A stretch of 64,000 nt of DNA from assembly GCF_020215665.1 (NCBI RefSeq), contig NZ_CP084061.1, positions 1,761,001 to 1,825,000 of the forward strand, written 5' to 3'. This stretch comes from Blautia parvula. Its GTDB lineage: Bacteria; Bacillota; Clostridia; Lachnospirales; Lachnospiraceae. The translations under genes and the position numbers were made by a program. The notes under the pieces were generated by a model. It did not search any database. It worked only from the letters and a program-made list of their open reading frames with translations, and was not told the DNA's origin. Below, in pieces: positions 62,290 through 64,000 of the stretch. How positions within the stretch are numbered: position 1 is the first letter of the stretch; each line of letters opens with the position of its first letter.

Positions 62290-62349
62290 CAATAAAAAAT
62301 AAGCAGTAATATAAAAATAAGATATATCTTACTCTTATATCACTGCTTA
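62290..62349 (-). terminator. terminator of the rRNA-tRNA transcript
   Basis: On the minus strand TAAGCAGTGATATA pairs with TATATTACTGCTTA (13 of 14), followed by TTTTTTATT, about 75 bases downstream of tRNA-Trp. Confidence 0.7.
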
Positions 62350-62425
62350 CCAAAGGATTCAAACGGTCATATTGACTCATATCAACATACAGCCATTTTC
62401 TCCTTTAATTATAAAGTTTTCTTAA

Positions 62426-62496
62426 CAGGGGATGAGGGATTCGAACCCCCATCGACGGTTTTGGAGACCGGTGCTCTACCATTGAACTAATCCCCT
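62426..62496 (-). tRNA. tRNA-Trp (CCA)
   Basis: 71 bases folding as a cloverleaf: acceptor AGGGGAT/ATCCCCT, D-loop TTCAATGGTAGAGC, anticodon loop CTCCAAA, T-loop GGTTCGAATCC. Discriminator G at 62426. CCA is not encoded. It follows the 23S gene on the same strand. Confidence 0.95.
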
Positions 62497-62643
62497 ATAT
62501 CCTATCTATTATTATACATAAAATAGATTTTCTTTCAAGACTTTTTTTCAAAAAAAACAATTTTCTGAAATGTACCTTCAAAACCGCATATACAAAACTC
62601 AAAAACCTTTTTTTCAACTCCGCCGTTCGCACTTCCGTGCTCA

Positions 62644-64000
<1,357 letters not shown>

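Noticed and set aside
62209..62295. 28-codon frame near the rRNA terminator
   Set aside because: No ribosome binding site and no recognisable similarity.

Overview
The window looks like a chromosomal segment of a low-to-mid GC Firmicute of the class Clostridia, most likely a Lachnospiraceae member of the Blautia type. The basis is the gene families (DUF6179/DUF6323 pair, DUF1667 glycerol-3-phosphate module, MurT/GatD, RelQ, DUF6120), strong AGGAGG-type ribosome binding sites, frequent TTG/GTG starts, and a type I-C style CRISPR repeat. The genus is an inference from family impressions, not from a search.

Layout. 1-2.1 kb: an unassigned membrane protein and the DUF6179/DUF6323 pair. 2.7-8.3 kb: an ABC exporter with two FtsX-like permeases and an ATPase, followed by its own OmpR-type regulator and histidine kinase. 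8.3-14.2 kb: acetyltransferases, a URO-D family methyltransferase divergent from a PucR-type regulator, and an ATPase/PD-(D/E)XK protein. 14.4-15.5 kb: a CRISPR array of 14 repeats without cas genes in the window. 15.6-17.3 kb: DinB-like and SRPBCC genes around two truncated genes. 17.5-23.5 kb: a sulfur amino acid module (NhaC-type antiporter, D-cysteine desulfhydrase-like enzyme, RidA, a YheO/DauR regulator, L-cysteine desulfidase). 23.5-33.7 kb: housekeeping and envelope genes (J-protein, RelQ, MATE, amidase, methylglyoxal synthase, lipid kinase, a frameshifted glycerophosphodiesterase, PAP2).

32.6-40.2 kb: one long minus-strand operon running glpP, three redox genes of anaerobic glycerol-3-phosphate oxidation, a HAD phosphatase, sfsA, mutY and a glycosyltransferase. 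It has two terminator-like hairpins with similar 5' arms, one before glpP and one between glpP and the redox genes, which fits GlpP-dependent antitermination. 40.2-46.5 kb: cell-wall genes (L,D-transpeptidase, MraY-type transferase, MurT and GatD), several very small proteins, and a compact switch between a tiny HTH repressor and a 45-residue protein. 46.5-50.8 kb: an unusual regulator, an M20 amidohydrolase and a YfcC-type carrier.

51-62.4 kb is accessory and decaying. It holds TetR/M23 and XRE/membrane-protein pairs with visible operators, and a run of small AT-rich secreted or membrane proteins, some broken by nonsense codons. It also holds two degraded tyrosine recombinases, an intact IS256-family element whose 8-bp target duplication lies in the loop of a former terminator, and a PadR-DUF6120-secreted-protein cassette. 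The window ends with tRNA-Trp and the 3' part of a 23S rRNA gene, both on the minus strand, with no 5S gene between them.

No complete, clearly new defence or biosynthetic system is visible. The most interesting items are the orphan CRISPR array framed by an 18-bp inverted repeat, the paired glp hairpins, the face-to-face promoter switch at 44.1 kb, and the degenerating secreted-protein cluster.
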